64,000 nucleotides of DNA from Blastococcus capsensis (GCF_030165005.1 NZ_JASNNW010000001.1:248001-312000), one strand, 5' to 3'; positions 35,956-46,499 are shown, counted from the stretch's first letter. Made by a program: numbers and translations. The notes: generated by a model from the letters alone, not told the origin.

Positions 35956-37128
35956 CGGGTCCCCGTTCCCGGCCGGAACGGCGTCCTTGACCACGAGCGC
36001 CATCCCGTTCCCCACCTCGACGCGGGTCGACCGCAGCTCGGCCGGCACGTCGTCGATCACCGCTGCCGTGATCAGCGTCTGCTCGGCCGACCGGGCCACG
36101 GCGGCCAGCGCGGCCCGACGCTCGGCATCGAGGGTCGCGAAGACGTCGTCGAGGACCAGGATCGGGTCCTCCCCGTCGATCCGCAGCAGTGCGAAGGTGG
36201 CCAGCTTGAGAGCCAGCGCCAGGGACCAGGACTCCCCGTGGCTGGCGAATCCCCTCGCCGGGGCGGGCCCGAGGTGGATGACCAGGTCGTCCCGGTGGGG
36301 TCCGACCAGCGTCACGCCCCGGTCCAGCTCATCGCCCCGGCGCTCCGCGACCCGCGCGCGCATCGCCTCGGTGAGCTGGGCGACCGTCGGCAGTTCGACG
36401 CCGGCGCCGAGGGCCGCGCCGTCGCCGGCCAGCGGCACGGTCGAGCTGTACCCGAGCCCCGCCACGGCGGCACCGTTCCCGGCGACACCGGCGTAGGACT
36501 CACCGACGTAGGGCGCGAGGTCGGCGACCAGCCGTAGCCGGGCGGCCAGGAGCTGCCCGCCGAGGTCGGTCAGGTGCCCGTCCCAGACGTCGAGGGTCTC
36601 CATGGCCTTGCCACGGGCCAGCCGGGCGGTCTTCAGCAGCGCGTTGCGCTGCTTGAGCACCCGCTCGTAGTCGCTGCGGACCCCCGCCAGCCGCGGGGTC
36701 CGGGTGGCGAGCAGCTCGTCGAGGAAGCGGCGCCGCTCGGTGGGGTCGCCGCGGACCAGGGAGAGGTCCTCGGGCGCGAACAGCACCGTGCGCACCAGGC
36801 CCAGCAACTCCCGCGGGCGGGGCAGGGGGGCGCGGTTGACCCGCACCCGGTTGGCCTTCCCGGGGTTGATCTCGATCTCGACCAGCAGCTCGCGGTCGCC
36901 GCGACGGAGGGCGGCACGCACCACCGCCTGTCCGGCGCCGTGCCGCACCAACGGGGCGTCGCCGGACACCCGGTGGCTGCTCATGGTGGCGAGGTAGCCG
37001 ACGGCCTCTACGAGGTTGGTCTTGCCCTCCCCGTTGCGACCGACGAAGACGGTCGGTCCCGGGGGCAGGGCCAGGTCCACCCGCTCCCAGCTGCGGAAGG
37101 ACCCGACCTGCAGGTGCCTGAGGTACAC
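35950..37128 (-). CDS. recF: RecF, DNA replication/repair ATPase
   Basis: A 392-residue SMC-like ATPase acting in gap repair and RecA loading. Walker A GRNGEGKTNLVEA near residue 30, the RecF core VLFAPEDLSLVRGDPTERRR, GPHRDDLVIHLG, signature region SHGESWSLALALKLA and Walker B PILVLDDVFATLD. GTG start 37128. The stop lies in a GTGA overlap with the first mini-ORF of the 77-bp array. Confidence 0.95.
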   Translation of the reverse strand: MYLRHLQVGSFRSWERVDLALPPGPTVFVGRNGEGKTNLVEAVGYLATMSSHRVSGDAPLVRHGAGQAVVRAALRRGDRELLVEIEINPGKANRVRVNRAPLPRPRELLGLVRTVLFAPEDLSLVRGDPTERRRFLDELLATRTPRLAGVRSDYERVLKQRNALLKTARLARGKAMETLDVWDGHLTDLGGQLLAARLRLVADLAPYVGESYAGVAGNGAAVAGLGYSSTVPLAGDGAALGAGVELPTVAQLTEAMRARVAERRGDELDRGVTLVGPHRDDLVIHLGPAPARGFASHGESWSLALALKLATFALLRIDGEDPILVLDDVFATLDAERRAALAAVARSAEQTLITAAVIDDVPAELRSTRVEVGNGMALVVKDAVPAGNGDPP

Positions 37129-37216
37129 CTCAGCACCCCTGCGGTGAGGTACTGGAACGGCCGCCCTTCAGGGTCCGCCCAGCCCCGGGGCCCGTCCTGA
37201 GCACGCGAACGTTCAG

Positions 37217-37266
37217 GTCCTCCTGGGCGTGTTCCACCGAGGCGTGGGGGGAAGGAGGGTCCTTGC

Positions 37267-37267
<1 letters not shown>
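37217..37267 (-). repeat. AAGGACC-type stop-proximal element after gnd
   Basis: On the minus strand the gnd stop TGA is followed by GCAAGGACCCTCCTTCCCCC and later CCAGGAGGACC, which can pair (cctcct with aggagg). Very similar sequences follow the stops of dnaN, dnaA and crgA. Confidence 0.55.
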
Positions 37268-38199
<932 letters not shown>

Positions 38200-38262
38200 G
38201 ATGCCGTCCTTCCGTCGTCGTGGTCCTGCTCATCGTGCTCGCTCCCGGGTGACCTGACACCT

Positions 38263-38324
38263 CGGCCTCCTCGCAGGGCCCCGCGGCGAGCCCGCGAGCC
38301 GTGGGGGGCGAGGAGGTCCTTTCT
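38263..38324 (-). terminator. Stop-proximal hairpin element of dnaN (AAGGACC family)
   Basis: Immediately after the dnaN stop, minus-strand GAAAGGACCTCCTCGCCCCC begins a hairpin: cctcctcgc (38266-38274) pairs with gcgaggagg (38308-38316), and the inner ccccgcggc pairs with gccgtgggg allowing one wobble. Probable terminator; shares its core with other elements in the window. Confidence 0.7.
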
Positions 38325-39484
38325 CAGCCCGGCAGCCGCACCGGCATGATCAGGTACCGGTAGCTGCCGGGCGGCGCGGCCGGGGCCGCCCGCTCGGCGT
38401 CGTCGGTCGACGGCTCGTCGACACCGGAGAGCACCGCGGGTTTGAGCGGGCTGGTGAAGTCCATCCGCGCGCGTTCGGTGTGCACCGCGGCGAGGCCGTC
38501 GAGCAGGAACGTCGGGTTGAAGCCGATGGTGAGCGGCTCGCCCTCGAAGTCGACGTCGCAGCGCTCCTCGGCCTGGCCCTCGTCGTCGCTGCCACCGGCC
38601 CGCAGGGTGACCTGACCGGGGGTGAACTCGCACCGCAACGGCGTACCGCGCTCGGCGACCAGCGCGACGCGCTTGGCGGCATCGGTGAACAGGCCGACCG
38701 GCAGCGCGGCGTTGGCCAGCGACTCGTTGGGCATGATCGCGCGGTACTTCACGAACTCGGCGTCCAGCAGCCGCGTCGTCGTCCGACGGTCCTTGCCGGA
38801 CAGGCCCAGGATTCCTTCGCCCGAGCTGCCCGACGACAGCGACAGCGTGAGCTCCGGGCCACTGGTCAGTGTCTTGGCCGCTTCGGCCAGCGTGCGGGCC
38901 GGCACGAGCACGGCCGCCGACAGGCCGGAGGTCTCCGGCCGCCAGGTGAACTCGCGGACGGCGAGGCGGTAGCGGTCGGTGGCGGCCAGCGTGATCCGGT
39001 CGTCGTCGATCTCCAGCCGGACACCGGTGAGCATCGGGAGCGTGTCGTCGCGGCCGGCGGCGACGGCGACCTGGGCGACCGCCTCGGCGAAGACGTCGCT
39101 GTCGACGATGCCCGCGGCCGACGGCATCGACGGCAGGGAGGGGTAGTCCTCCACCGGCAGGGTGGGGAGGCTGAACCGGGCATTGCTGCAGGTGATGGCC
39201 AGGCGCGGGCCCTCCGCGGTGATCTCCACCGGGTGCGGAGGAAGCGCCCGGGTGATCTCGGCGAGCAGCCGGCCCGGGACGAGCACGCGACCGCTCTCGC
39301 TGGTCTGGACGTCGACCTCGGCGCGTGCCGACACCTCGTAGTCGAAGCCGGAGACCGACAGCTGGTTCCCGTCGGCCTCGAGCAGGATGCCCGCCAGCAC
39401 CGGCACCGACGGCCGCGGGGGCAGGCTGCGCGCCGTCCAGGCGACGGCGTCGGCGAGCACCTCACGTGCCACCCGGAACTTCAT
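38324..39484 (-). CDS. dnaN: DNA polymerase III subunit beta (sliding clamp)
   Basis: A 386-residue processivity clamp of three topologically similar domains: MKFRVAREVLADAVAWTARS, VPARTLAEAAKTLTSG and the C-terminal YLIMPVRL, the usual clamp ending. The ATG at 39484 follows GAGAG and begins the conserved N-terminus; a longer frame (to 39523) lacks support. It is separated from dnaA by a 1.09-kb non-coding region that should contain oriC. Confidence 0.97.
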   Translation of the reverse strand: MKFRVAREVLADAVAWTARSLPPRPSVPVLAGILLEADGNQLSVSGFDYEVSARAEVDVQTSESGRVLVPGRLLAEITRALPPHPVEITAEGPRLAITCSNARFSLPTLPVEDYPSLPSMPSAAGIVDSDVFAEAVAQVAVAAGRDDTLPMLTGVRLEIDDDRITLAATDRYRLAVREFTWRPETSGLSAAVLVPARTLAEAAKTLTSGPELTLSLSSGSSGEGILGLSGKDRRTTTRLLDAEFVKYRAIMPNESLANAALPVGLFTDAAKRVALVAERGTPLRCEFTPGQVTLRAGGSDDEGQAEERCDVDFEGEPLTIGFNPTFLLDGLAAVHTERARMDFTSPLKPAVLSGVDEPSTDDAERAAPAAPPGSYRYLIMPVRLPG

Positions 39485-40578
39485 CTCTCGACCCACCCAT
39501 GTTCGGTCCGTTCCCGTGGTCACCCGGAGGCGACCGGTGCGGGCCCGGAGCTCGTGTTCGTCGTGCAGCGGAGCGCAACGGCCCCGGTGCGGTGCTCATC
39601 GTGCCTGTTGCAGTGCCCCGTGGGGAAACCCCGGTCCCTCGACGGGCGCTCGCTCCTGCTGGAGACCGTCCGGGAGCCCTGCCGGCGCAGCGTCCCCACC
39701 CAGAATGGGGTTCAAGAACTTCTCGAGATAACTCCCTCATCCTCGTCATCACAGGTGTGGAACCTGGGGATCGGGCTCCTTTCCCCAGGTCAGCGGTCGA
39801 ATGGGGCTGTTGGCCGATTGTGGGCGGTCAGCATCCTCCTGTTGTCGACACGTGGACAGATCGACGGTTGTGCACCGGGCTCCGCATCGATCCACCTGCT
39901 GTCCCCCGCCTCTCCCCGTGCCGTCCCCAGGAGGCGCCGGCCGTCCGCCGGGCACGGCGGCCCAGGTATCGGCCGGATGCGGCGTTAGAGCATGTTCTCG
40001 CAGGTCAGTCGGGCGACGAGGCTTGTGGGGCGCTGATCCGCGCGGCGTCCGGCGTCCCTGTATCGACGGCGGTGGATCGGTCGCGCGCGACTTTCCCCCA
40101 AGCTGTGCACATCCTTGGGGACAACTTCTCGATCTGTCGACGTGGACCGTCCCTGTCGTGCAGGTCGACGGGCGTCGAACCAGCGATTCCGCCGTCCCCA
40201 GGGATCCACACAGGTGTGGACAACGACTTGTCGACCGGTGCGGCACGGTCTGTGGCGCCTGCCCGGACGGTGACCGCATCCCCTGCGGACGGTGACCCTC
40301 CACGGGAGGGGAGCGGCGTCCCCGCGGGCGCTCTCGAAGGCCCCGGATCACCCGGGGACGGATGGGGCCGGCTCAGGTCGGGACGGCTGTTGGCCGCGTA
40401 GGGGGGACTGGGGAACGGCACAGGCAGGGTCGCGCCGAGTGGGGGCCGGAGGCCTCCGCGCAGGCGGGACGGACGCGCTCAGTGCCACTGGGGGACGGCC
40501 GTTGGCCGCGGTGTCGTCCGTCCGGCCCCTCCGGAGGCTCGCCACGAGCGTGCGAGTGGTGAGAGGGAGGGGGTCCTT
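39485..40578. other. oriC region between dnaN and dnaA
   Basis: 1,094 bp without a plausible gene. It carries DnaA-box-like 9-mers: 40215-40223 tgtggacaa (perfect complement of TTGTCCACA), 39842-39850 ttgtcgaca, 40116-40124 tggggacaa, 39851-39859 cgtggacag, and further looser ones (tgtgcac at 40104, ttgtcgacc at 40229). Both the dnaA-dnaN location and box clustering are as in Streptomyces and Mycobacterium. Locally lower GC (e.g. ttcaagaacttctcgagata near 39711) may mark an unwinding area. Orientation of individual boxes is mixed. Confidence 0.85.
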
Positions 40579-40581
40579 CTA
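40529..40581 (-). terminator. Stop-proximal element after dnaA (AAGGACC family)
   Basis: The dnaA stop TAG runs directly into AAGGACCCCCTCCCTCTCAC on the minus strand, continuing with CTCGCACGCTCG and CCTCCGGAGGGGCC. Outer ggcccctcc/ggagggggtcc and inner segments can pair. Likely dnaA terminator bordering oriC. Confidence 0.6.
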
Positions 40582-42336
40582 TTGCCGGGCGCGGCTCTTG
40601 ATCCGTGCGGTCAGCTCGGTCACCTGGGTGTAGGTGGCCCGGCGCTCGCTCATCAGGTTGGTGATCTTCTTGACGGCGTGCATGACCGTGGTGTGGTCCT
40701 TGCCGCCGAAGGATGCGCCGATGCGGGGCAGGGAGAGCTCGGTGAGCTCCCGGCACAGGTACATCGCGATCTGCCGGGCGTTGACCAGCGTTCGGCTGCG
40801 GTTGGTGCCCTGCAGCTCCTCCATCGTCACGGAGAAGTACTCGGCCGTGGCGGCCATGATGATCGCCGCGGTGATCTGCGGGCCCTGCTCGTCGCTGATC
40901 AGGTCCTTGAGGACGAGCTCGGCCAGGGGCAGGTCGACCTGCTGCTTGTTGAGGCTGGCGAACGCGGTGACCCGGATCAGGGCGCCTTCCAGCTCGCGGA
41001 TGTTGGTCTGCACCTTGCTGGCGATGAACTCCAGCACCGGGTCGGGCACCTGCAGCCGTTCGCCCCAGGCCTTCTTCCGGAGGATGGCGATGCGGGTCTC
41101 GAGGTCCGGCGCCTGGACGTCGGTGATGAGGCCCCACTCGAAGCGGGTGCGCAGCCGGTCCTCCAGCGTCGTCAGCTTCTTCGGCGGGCGGTCGGAGGTG
41201 ATCACGATCTGCTTGCTGGCGTTGTGCAGCGTGTTGAAGGTGTGGAAGAACTCCTCCTGTGTGCGCTCGGCCCGCTCGAGGAACTGGATGTCGTCGATCA
41301 GCAGGAAGTCGATGTCCCGGTAGCGACGGCGGAAGTCCTCGGCCCGGCCGGAGTGCACCAGGTTGATGAACTCGTTGGTGAACTCCTCGGTGCTCACGTA
41401 CCGCACGCGGACGTTGGGGAACATCCGCGCGGCGTAGTGGCCGATGGCGTGCAGCAGGTGCGTCTTGCCCAGACCGGACTCGCCGTAGATGAACAGCGGG
41501 TTGTAGGCGCGGGCCGGGGCCTCGGCCACCGCGACCGCCGCGGCGTGGGCGAACCGGTTGCTGTTGCCGATGACGAAACTGTCGAAGACGTATTTCGCGT
41601 TCAGGCCGGGGTCCAGGCCGGCGGGGCGACCGGTTTCGGGACGCCGCGCCCGCCCCCCGCCGCCGGACCGGCGCTGCTCTCCCGCCGCCCCGTCCACGTC
41701 GAAGGGCAGCACGTCGGCGGTGCGGTCGTCCTCGCCGCCCCAGTCGCGGCCGCCGGCCTCGGTGCCGGCGGGCCCGGCGCCCCACGTGGTGGTGCTCCAG
41801 TCCTCCGGGGCACCGCGGTCCACGGGCGGCCGCTGCGGGCCATCGGCCGGGTGCAGCTCGCGCACGGGGGGGAAGCCCGCGGGCGAGGGGCGGTCGGCCG
41901 TCGCGCCGCGGTCCCACGGCGCCGCGGTCCCCACGACGTCGGTCCGCACCCCGAAGGCGCTGCGGCCGTCGTCGGCCCGGTCGCGGGTGGCGCGGTCCTC
42001 CTCGGCTCGCTGGGCCTCGGCGGCCGACCACGGCCGTCGCGTCGGCTCGTCGTCGCGGACCTCCGCCGGCGGCGCGGAGGGCGAGTCCTCCAGCTGGACG
42101 GCGACGTGGATGTCGCGCCCGAACTGTTCGGACAGCGCCTCGGCGAGGACCCGGCGCATCCGGGACTCGAGCACGGTCTGGGTGAACTCGTTGGGTGCGG
42201 CCAGTACCGCGGTGCCCTCCACCAGCCCCACCGGGCGGGTGAGGTTCAGCATGGCGTTCTGCTGGGGGGAGAGACTGGTGGCCAGCCGCTCGCGGATCTG
42301 GTCCCAGACCGTTGGCAGATCCGGCGTGTCGGCCAT
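40579..42336 (-). CDS. dnaA: DnaA, chromosomal replication initiator
   Basis: A 585-residue AAA+ initiator. Domain I ~1-82, a long acidic/Pro-rich linker domain II (~85-245, longer than in enterobacteria but usual for actinobacteria), AAA+ domain III with Walker [10 protein letters not shown] (Lys291), Walker [10 protein letters not shown], arginine-finger region, and domain IV with the box-reading helix [20 protein letters not shown]. The ATG at 42336 starts the conserved N-terminus and follows GGAGGACG; the longer open frame to 42543 is not supported. Its upstream region contains DnaA-box-like sites, consistent with autoregulation. Confidence 0.97.
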   Translation of the reverse strand: MADTPDLPTVWDQIRERLATSLSPQQNAMLNLTRPVGLVEGTAVLAAPNEFTQTVLESRMRRVLAEALSEQFGRDIHVAVQLEDSPSAPPAEVRDDEPTRRPWSAAEAQRAEEDRATRDRADDGRSAFGVRTDVVGTAAPWDRGATADRPSPAGFPPVRELHPADGPQRPPVDRGAPEDWSTTTWGAGPAGTEAGGRDWGGEDDRTADVLPFDVDGAAGEQRRSGGGGRARRPETGRPAGLDPGLNAKYVFDSFVIGNSNRFAHAAAVAVAEAPARAYNPLFIYGESGLGKTHLLHAIGHYAARMFPNVRVRYVSTEEFTNEFINLVHSGRAEDFRRRYRDIDFLLIDDIQFLERAERTQEEFFHTFNTLHNASKQIVITSDRPPKKLTTLEDRLRTRFEWGLITDVQAPDLETRIAILRKKAWGERLQVPDPVLEFIASKVQTNIRELEGALIRVTAFASLNKQQVDLPLAELVLKDLISDEQGPQITAAIIMAATAEYFSVTMEELQGTNRSRTLVNARQIAMYLCRELTELSLPRIGASFGGKDHTTVMHAVKKITNLMSERRATYTQVTELTARIKSRARQ

Positions 42337-43037
42337 GCCGCTCGTCCTCCTCGTGCAGTCGACCCTGCGGCCGGTCCGGGTGCGCCGGCGCGTCCGTGCC
42401 GTGCTTCCCCGTGCGCCGTCCACCGCTGGGTGCACCCGGTTGTGGACACACGCACGCACGTGGTCCACACCGGTGTCCACAGACTGTGCACGGCCGGCGG
42501 GATGGTTCGCCGGCCCCGCACGGGGCTGCGGCCGGAACAGCATCGCTGCTGGTCACGGCCCAGATCGGGCGGCTGGAGGAGTGGCTCGGCGGTCGGTCGA
42601 CCGACGGGGTCGGCCCGCGCGTCGTGACCCTGACGTCCGACGCGGAGCGACGGCGACGCTAACAGCCTCGTCCACAGCCCGGCAACGCTGTGGCCGATCG
42701 GGGCGGCGGGTCGCTCCCGGCGGGCCGGTGCGCGCGGGCACCGGATCCACCGGCGCGCCGGAGCAGCCCGGCGGGACCCGCCGGGGCACCATGGGCGGTC
42801 GTCGTCCGGGTGGTCGCCGGGACGCGGCAATTCTCGGCTATGCTGGGCGGAGTCTGTGGACGGGGCTGCCCGTTCCCGGCCGCTGCAGCGTCCCTGTGCC
42901 GGTCGGGTGCCGGTCGTGGTCGTCCGCAGTGTCAGCTTCCGGGGTGCCGGGGAAGGCAGTCCTGCCGCTCCGCCACCCTGCGCGCGCCCGTCCACCGACG
43001 GGGGCGCACCGCCGATGTCGTGTAGTGGGAGTACCTC
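42337..43037. promoter_or_regulatory. dnaA-rpmH divergent regulatory region with DnaA boxes
   Basis: 701 bp without a gene. DnaA-box-like sites: 42441-42449 tgtggacac, 42473-42481 gtgtccaca, 42668-42676 tcgtccaca, 42855-42863 tgtggacgg. The first two lie ~100-145 bp upstream of dnaA, suited to repress it. A TATGCT element at 42839-42844, ~190 bp before rpmH, could be the rpmH operon promoter. Confidence 0.7.
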
Positions 43038-43175
43038 GTGAGCAAGCGCACGTTCCAGCCGAACAACCGTCGCCGGTCCAAGGTCCACGGCTTCCGGCTG
43101 CGGATGCGTACCCGCGCGGGCCGGGCGATCCTCGCCACCCGTCGGCGCAAGGGCCGCGAGAAGCTCTCCGCCTGA
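43038..43175 (+). CDS. rpmH: 50S ribosomal protein L34
   Basis: 45 residues, starting GTG at 43038: [19 protein letters not shown], then [17 protein letters not shown] and GREKLSA. This is the complete, highly conserved L34, a basic 23S-rRNA-binding protein. First gene of rpmH-rnpA-yidD-yidC-jag-rsmG-parA-parB. It ends one base before the rnpA GTG. Confidence 0.98.
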   Translation: MSKRTFQPNNRRRSKVHGFRLRMRTRAGRAILATRRRKGREKLSA

Positions 43176-43176
43176 C

Positions 43177-43557
43177 GTGCTGCCTGCGCAGGCACGCCTG
43201 CGCCGGCGTCCGGAGTTCACCGCCGTCGTCCGTTCCGGCCGACGCGCCGGGCGGCCGACCATGGTGCTGCACTACCTCCCCGAACGGCCCGAGCAGCCGG
43301 CCGGCGACTCCTCGTCGCCGGTGGCTGCACGGGCCGGTTTCGTGGTCGGCAAGAGCGTGGGCAACTCGGTGATCCGCCACCGGGTGACCCGGCGGTTGCG
43401 CGCTGTCGTCCGTTCCGAGCTGGACCGTCTGCCGGCCGGTGCGGACCTCGTCGTGCGGGCGCGCCCGGACGCAGCCGCCGCCGATTCGGCCGCGCTGCAC
43501 CGCGATCTGTCCGCCGGCCTGGACCGGTTGCTCGGCGACCGGGGCCGCGTCCGATGA
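43177..43557 (+). CDS. rnpA: Ribonuclease P protein component
   Basis: A 126-residue basic protein that helps RNase P RNA mature tRNA 5' ends. Signatures: [20 protein letters not shown], the RNR-like helix VGNSVIRHRVTRRLRAVVR and LVVRARPDAAAAD. GTG start one base after rpmH; stop overlaps the yidD ATG (ATGA). Confidence 0.95.
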   Translation: MLPAQARLRRRPEFTAVVRSGRRAGRPTMVLHYLPERPEQPAGDSSSPVAARAGFVVGKSVGNSVIRHRVTRRLRAVVRSELDRLPAGADLVVRARPDAAAADSAALHRDLSAGLDRLLGDRGRVR

Positions 43558-43949
43558 CCGGCGTTCCCGGGGCGGTCCGGCGGCCTTCGCCGGCCGCGCG
43601 TCTCTTGATCGGCGTGGTCGGTTTCTACTCCCGGGCGGTGAGCCCGGCCCTGCCGGCGCGCTGCCGGTTCCACCCGACCTGCAGCAGCTACGCCACCGAG
43701 GCGGTGGCCGTGCACGGTGCCGGTCGCGGCACCTGGCTGGCGCTGGTGCGGCTGCTCAAGTGCGCGCCCTGGCACGCCGGCGGCGTCGATCTGGTGCCGC
43801 CCGCTGCTGCGCTGCGCGGAACCGGCGCGGCCGCCCGCTCGTCCAGCTCAGGGGCACGCCCGTGCGGCGAGCCCTCCGATGACCCCGGCCGCGAGGCCAC
43901 CGCGCCGGCCCCGTGCCGGACCCCGCAGGAGGAGTCCTCCGTTGTTTGA
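43554..43949 (+). CDS. yidD: Membrane protein insertion efficiency factor YidD
   Basis: A 131-residue protein of the YidD (Hemolysin, DUF37) family: GVVGFYSRAVSPALPARCRF, HPTCSSYATEAV and LLKCAPWHAGGVD with three conserved Cys. Core length is ~85 residues; the C-terminal ~45 residues are a Ser/Pro/Ala tail. ATG start overlapping rnpA; stop overlaps the yidC start region. Assists YidC-dependent insertion. Confidence 0.93.
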   Translation: MTGVPGAVRRPSPAARLLIGVVGFYSRAVSPALPARCRFHPTCSSYATEAVAVHGAGRGTWLALVRLLKCAPWHAGGVDLVPPAAALRGTGAAARSSSSGARPCGEPSDDPGREATAPAPCRTPQEESSVV

Positions 43950-45036
43950 CCCGCTCTACACTGCCATCGCCTGGGTGATGGCCCGGTGGCACTCGCTGTG
44001 GAATCTGGTCTTCGGTGATCCGGCGCCCGAGACCGCCCTCGGCGGCCTGAGCTGGGTGCTGGCGATCGTGTTCCTGGTCATCACGATCAGGGTGATCCTC
44101 TTCCCGCTGTTCGTGAAGCAGATCAAGTCGCAGCGGGCCATGCAGGAGCTCCAGCCGGAGCTGGCCAAGCTGCGCAAGCAGTACGGCAGCGACCGTCAGG
44201 GCATGGCCGTCGCGATGCAGCAGCTCCAGAAGGAGCGCGGGGTCAATCCCCTGGCCGGCTGTCTGCCGATCCTGCCGCAGATCCCGGTCTTCTTCGCGCT
44301 CTTCCACGTGCTGCGCTACATCGCGCCGGGCGCGGAGGCGCACTACAGCCTCAGTGCCGAGCAGATCGCGGAGGCCGCCCGGGCGCAGCTGTTCGGGGCA
44401 CCGATCTCGTCGTCGTTCAACATGGACGGCGCCAAGGAGCAGGCGATCCTGGGCATCCAGGGCGTTACCTACACGAACATCCGGATCGTCGCCTTCGCGC
44501 TGATCGTGGTGATGTGCTTCACCACCTACTTCACGCAGAAGCAGATCATGCGGCGCTCCGGCCCGGTCGAGGGCCAGGCCGCGATGGTCCAGAAGCTGAT
44601 GCTCTACGGCATCCCGATCAGCCTCTTCATCTCCGGGTTCATCTTCCCGATCGGTGTGCTCATCTACTGGATGACGAACAACCTGTGGACGATGGGCCAG
44701 CAGTTCTTCGTCCTGCGCAAGATGCCGCCGCCCGGGTCCGACGCCGCCAAGGCCAAGGCCGCCGCCGACAAGCCCGCTGTCGACCCGAAGACGCTGGCCC
44801 CGAAGCCCGGGGCGAAGCCGGTCCGCCCGAAGCCGGTCCGTCCCGTCGTGAACCCCGACCCGGTCACCGACGTCGCCGGCAGCACGGTCGACGGCAACGG
44901 CGCCGGCCCGGCCTCTGACGGCAACGGCGCCGGCCCGGCCTCCGGCGGCAACAGCGGTGCCACCCGCGCCGGTGGCGGCTCCCGCCCCGGCGCCGGCCAG
45001 GGCCCGGCCAACCGCGGCAAGCGGAAGCGTCGCTGA
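43942..45036 (+). CDS. yidC: YidC/Oxa1 membrane protein insertase
   Basis: A 364-residue insertase with five membrane segments: the first ahead of the hydrophilic groove (SWVLAIVFLVITIRVILFP with the key Arg), coiled C1 loop (QELQPELAKLRKQYGSDRQG), NPLAGCLPILPQIPVFFALF, and two closing helices (YGIPISLFISGFIFPIGVLI). The C-terminus is a long basic, Gly/Asn-rich tail ending KRKRR with a duplicated GNGAGPAS unit, suited for ribosome contact. TTG 43942 is chosen since GGAGGAG lies just upstream and it overlaps the yidD stop by a shifted frame. Confidence 0.95.
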   Translation: MFDPLYTAIAWVMARWHSLWNLVFGDPAPETALGGLSWVLAIVFLVITIRVILFPLFVKQIKSQRAMQELQPELAKLRKQYGSDRQGMAVAMQQLQKERGVNPLAGCLPILPQIPVFFALFHVLRYIAPGAEAHYSLSAEQIAEAARAQLFGAPISSSFNMDGAKEQAILGIQGVTYTNIRIVAFALIVVMCFTTYFTQKQIMRRSGPVEGQAAMVQKLMLYGIPISLFISGFIFPIGVLIYWMTNNLWTMGQQFFVLRKMPPPGSDAAKAKAAADKPAVDPKTLAPKPGAKPVRPKPVRPVVNPDPVTDVAGSTVDGNGAGPASDGNGAGPASGGNSGATRAGGGSRPGAGQGPANRGKRKRR

Positions 45037-45124
45037 CGCCCGCCTGATCGCACCCCCGCCGGCTCGTCCGGCACATCGACCACCGGGGCAACCCGGCCGC
45101 CGCACCGACCTGGGAGGAACACCC

Positions 45125-45718
45125 GTGAGTGCTCCGCAGCAGCCCGTGACAGAGAATCCGCCCGCCCTGCCCGACGACGACGCCACCGGCGACGACGCGG
45201 TCGTGGAGCCCGTCGACGTCGAGACCAGTGGTCCCCGTGGGTCCAGCGGGGTCGGGGACGACCTGCTCGTGCGCGAGGGCGACGTGGCCGGCGACTACCT
45301 CGAGCGCCTCCTGGACATCCTGGACGTCGACGGCGACATCGATCTCGACGTCGAGGGTGACCGGGCATCGGTGGCCATCGTCGGCGGTCGCCTCACCGAC
45401 CTCATCGGTTCCGACGGCAGCACCCTCGAGGCCCTGCAGGAGCTCACCCGGCTCGCTGTCGCCCAGTCCACGGGCGTGCGGAGCCGGTTGATGCTGGACG
45501 TCGGCGGCTACCGCGCCAAGCGCCGGGCGGGCCTGACCACGCTGGCCGCGGAGACCGCCCGGCGGGTGTCCGCCAGCCGCCAGCCGGAACGGCTGAACCC
45601 GATGAACCCGTTCGAGCGCAAGGTCGTCCACGACGTCATCGCCTCGGTCTCCGGGGTGCACAGCGAGTCGGAGGGCGAGGAGCCCAACCGCCGCGTCGTG
45701 GTCCTGCCCGACGCGTGA
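45125..45718 (+). CDS. jag: Jag/KhpB-like RNA-binding protein (KH + R3H)
   Basis: A 197-residue protein: acidic N-terminus (1-55), a KH domain (YLERLLDILDVDGDIDLDVE, LIGSDGSTLEALQELTRLA) and an R3H domain (LNPMNPFERKVVHDVIASV with the Arg/His signature). It is the actinobacterial Jag/KhpB found after yidC, an RNA chaperone connected with cell growth. GTG 45125 has GGGAGGAA upstream. Ends in a GTGA overlap with rsmG. Confidence 0.93.
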   Translation: MSAPQQPVTENPPALPDDDATGDDAVVEPVDVETSGPRGSSGVGDDLLVREGDVAGDYLERLLDILDVDGDIDLDVEGDRASVAIVGGRLTDLIGSDGSTLEALQELTRLAVAQSTGVRSRLMLDVGGYRAKRRAGLTTLAAETARRVSASRQPERLNPMNPFERKVVHDVIASVSGVHSESEGEEPNRRVVVLPDA

Positions 45719-46401
45719 CGGAGGGGCGGCCGGCGTCCGGGTCGGTTGAGGGAGCACCTCCGGCGCCGCCGGCCGCGGCGGCGGAGGTGTTCGGTGCCGG
45801 CCTCGCGGCGGCGCAGCGCTACGTCGCCCGGCTCGCGACCGACGGGGTGACCCGGGGCCTGATCGGTCCGCGGGAGGTGCCACGGCTGTGGGAGCGGCAC
45901 GTCCTCAACAGCGCCGCCGTCTCCGAGGCGGTACCGGCGGACGCCCGGGTGGTGGACGTCGGCAGCGGTGCCGGGCTGCCGGGCATCCCGCTCGGCCTGG
46001 CGCGGCCCGACATCGCCCTCACCCTGGTCGAGCCGATGGCTCGGCGGGTGGAGTTCCTCGAGGAGGCCGTGGCCGAGCTCGTGGACGACGCCCGTCAGCC
46101 CTGGCGGGTGATCCGCGGCCGCGCAGAGGACCGCTCGGTGGTCTCGTCCGTCGGCAGGGTGGATGTGGTGACCGCGCGTGCGGTGGCTCCGCTCCCCCGT
46201 CTGGTGGGCTGGTGTCGCGGTCTGCTCCGGCCGGGCGCGCAGCTGGTGGCCCTGGTCGGCTCGCGTGCCGTGGAGCAGCTACCGGCGCTCCTGCCCGAAC
46301 TCCGGGCCGCGGGGATGCGGGACATCGAGACGCGAGCCGTCGGTTCATCCCTGGGGGACGCTGCCACTACCGTGGTGGTCATGACGCGTGGACACCTCTG
46401 A
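45715..46401 (+). CDS. rsmG: 16S rRNA (guanine527-N7)-methyltransferase RsmG
   Basis: A 228-residue SAM-dependent methyltransferase (GidB). SAM motif VVDVGSGAGLPGIPLGLA, then LVEPMARRVEFLEEA and DVVTARAVAPLPRLVGWC. Loss-of-function in relatives gives low-level streptomycin resistance. GTG start overlapping jag by 4 bp. It ends ~30 bp before the first of two parS-like sites. Confidence 0.95.
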   Translation: MTEGRPASGSVEGAPPAPPAAAAEVFGAGLAAAQRYVARLATDGVTRGLIGPREVPRLWERHVLNSAAVSEAVPADARVVDVGSGAGLPGIPLGLARPDIALTLVEPMARRVEFLEEAVAELVDDARQPWRVIRGRAEDRSVVSSVGRVDVVTARAVAPLPRLVGWCRGLLRPGAQLVALVGSRAVEQLPALLPELRAAGMRDIETRAVGSSLGDAATTVVVMTRGHL

Positions 46402-46430
46402 CGATGCCTTCGCGCGAGCGCACCGTCGGC

Positions 46431-46444
46431 GTTCCACGTGGAAC
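46431..46444. promoter_or_regulatory. parS site upstream of parA (site 1)
   Basis: Perfect GTTCCACGTGGAAC in the rsmG-parA gap, 56 bp before the parA ATG. Confidence 0.9.
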
Positions 46445-46463
46445 AGACGCAGTTACCCGACCC

Positions 46464-46477
46464 GTTCCACGTGAAAC
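46464..46477. promoter_or_regulatory. parS site upstream of parA (site 2)
   Basis: GTTCCACGTGAAAC, a hybrid of the GC-rich form and the canonical TTTCACGTGAAA form, 19 bp beyond site 1 and 22 bp before parA. Paired sites here may also allow ParB or ParA to regulate parAB. Confidence 0.88.
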
Positions 46478-46499
46478 GGCGCCACAGGAGGGATCCGCG

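Noticed and set aside
41784-41796. ccacgtggtgg in dnaA as parS
   Set aside because: Outer bases of the palindrome are missing.
42336-42543. Longer DnaA start giving 654 residues
   Set aside because: The extra part crosses DnaA-box-like sites and is low-complexity; the ATG at 42336 has a ribosome site and starts the conserved domain.
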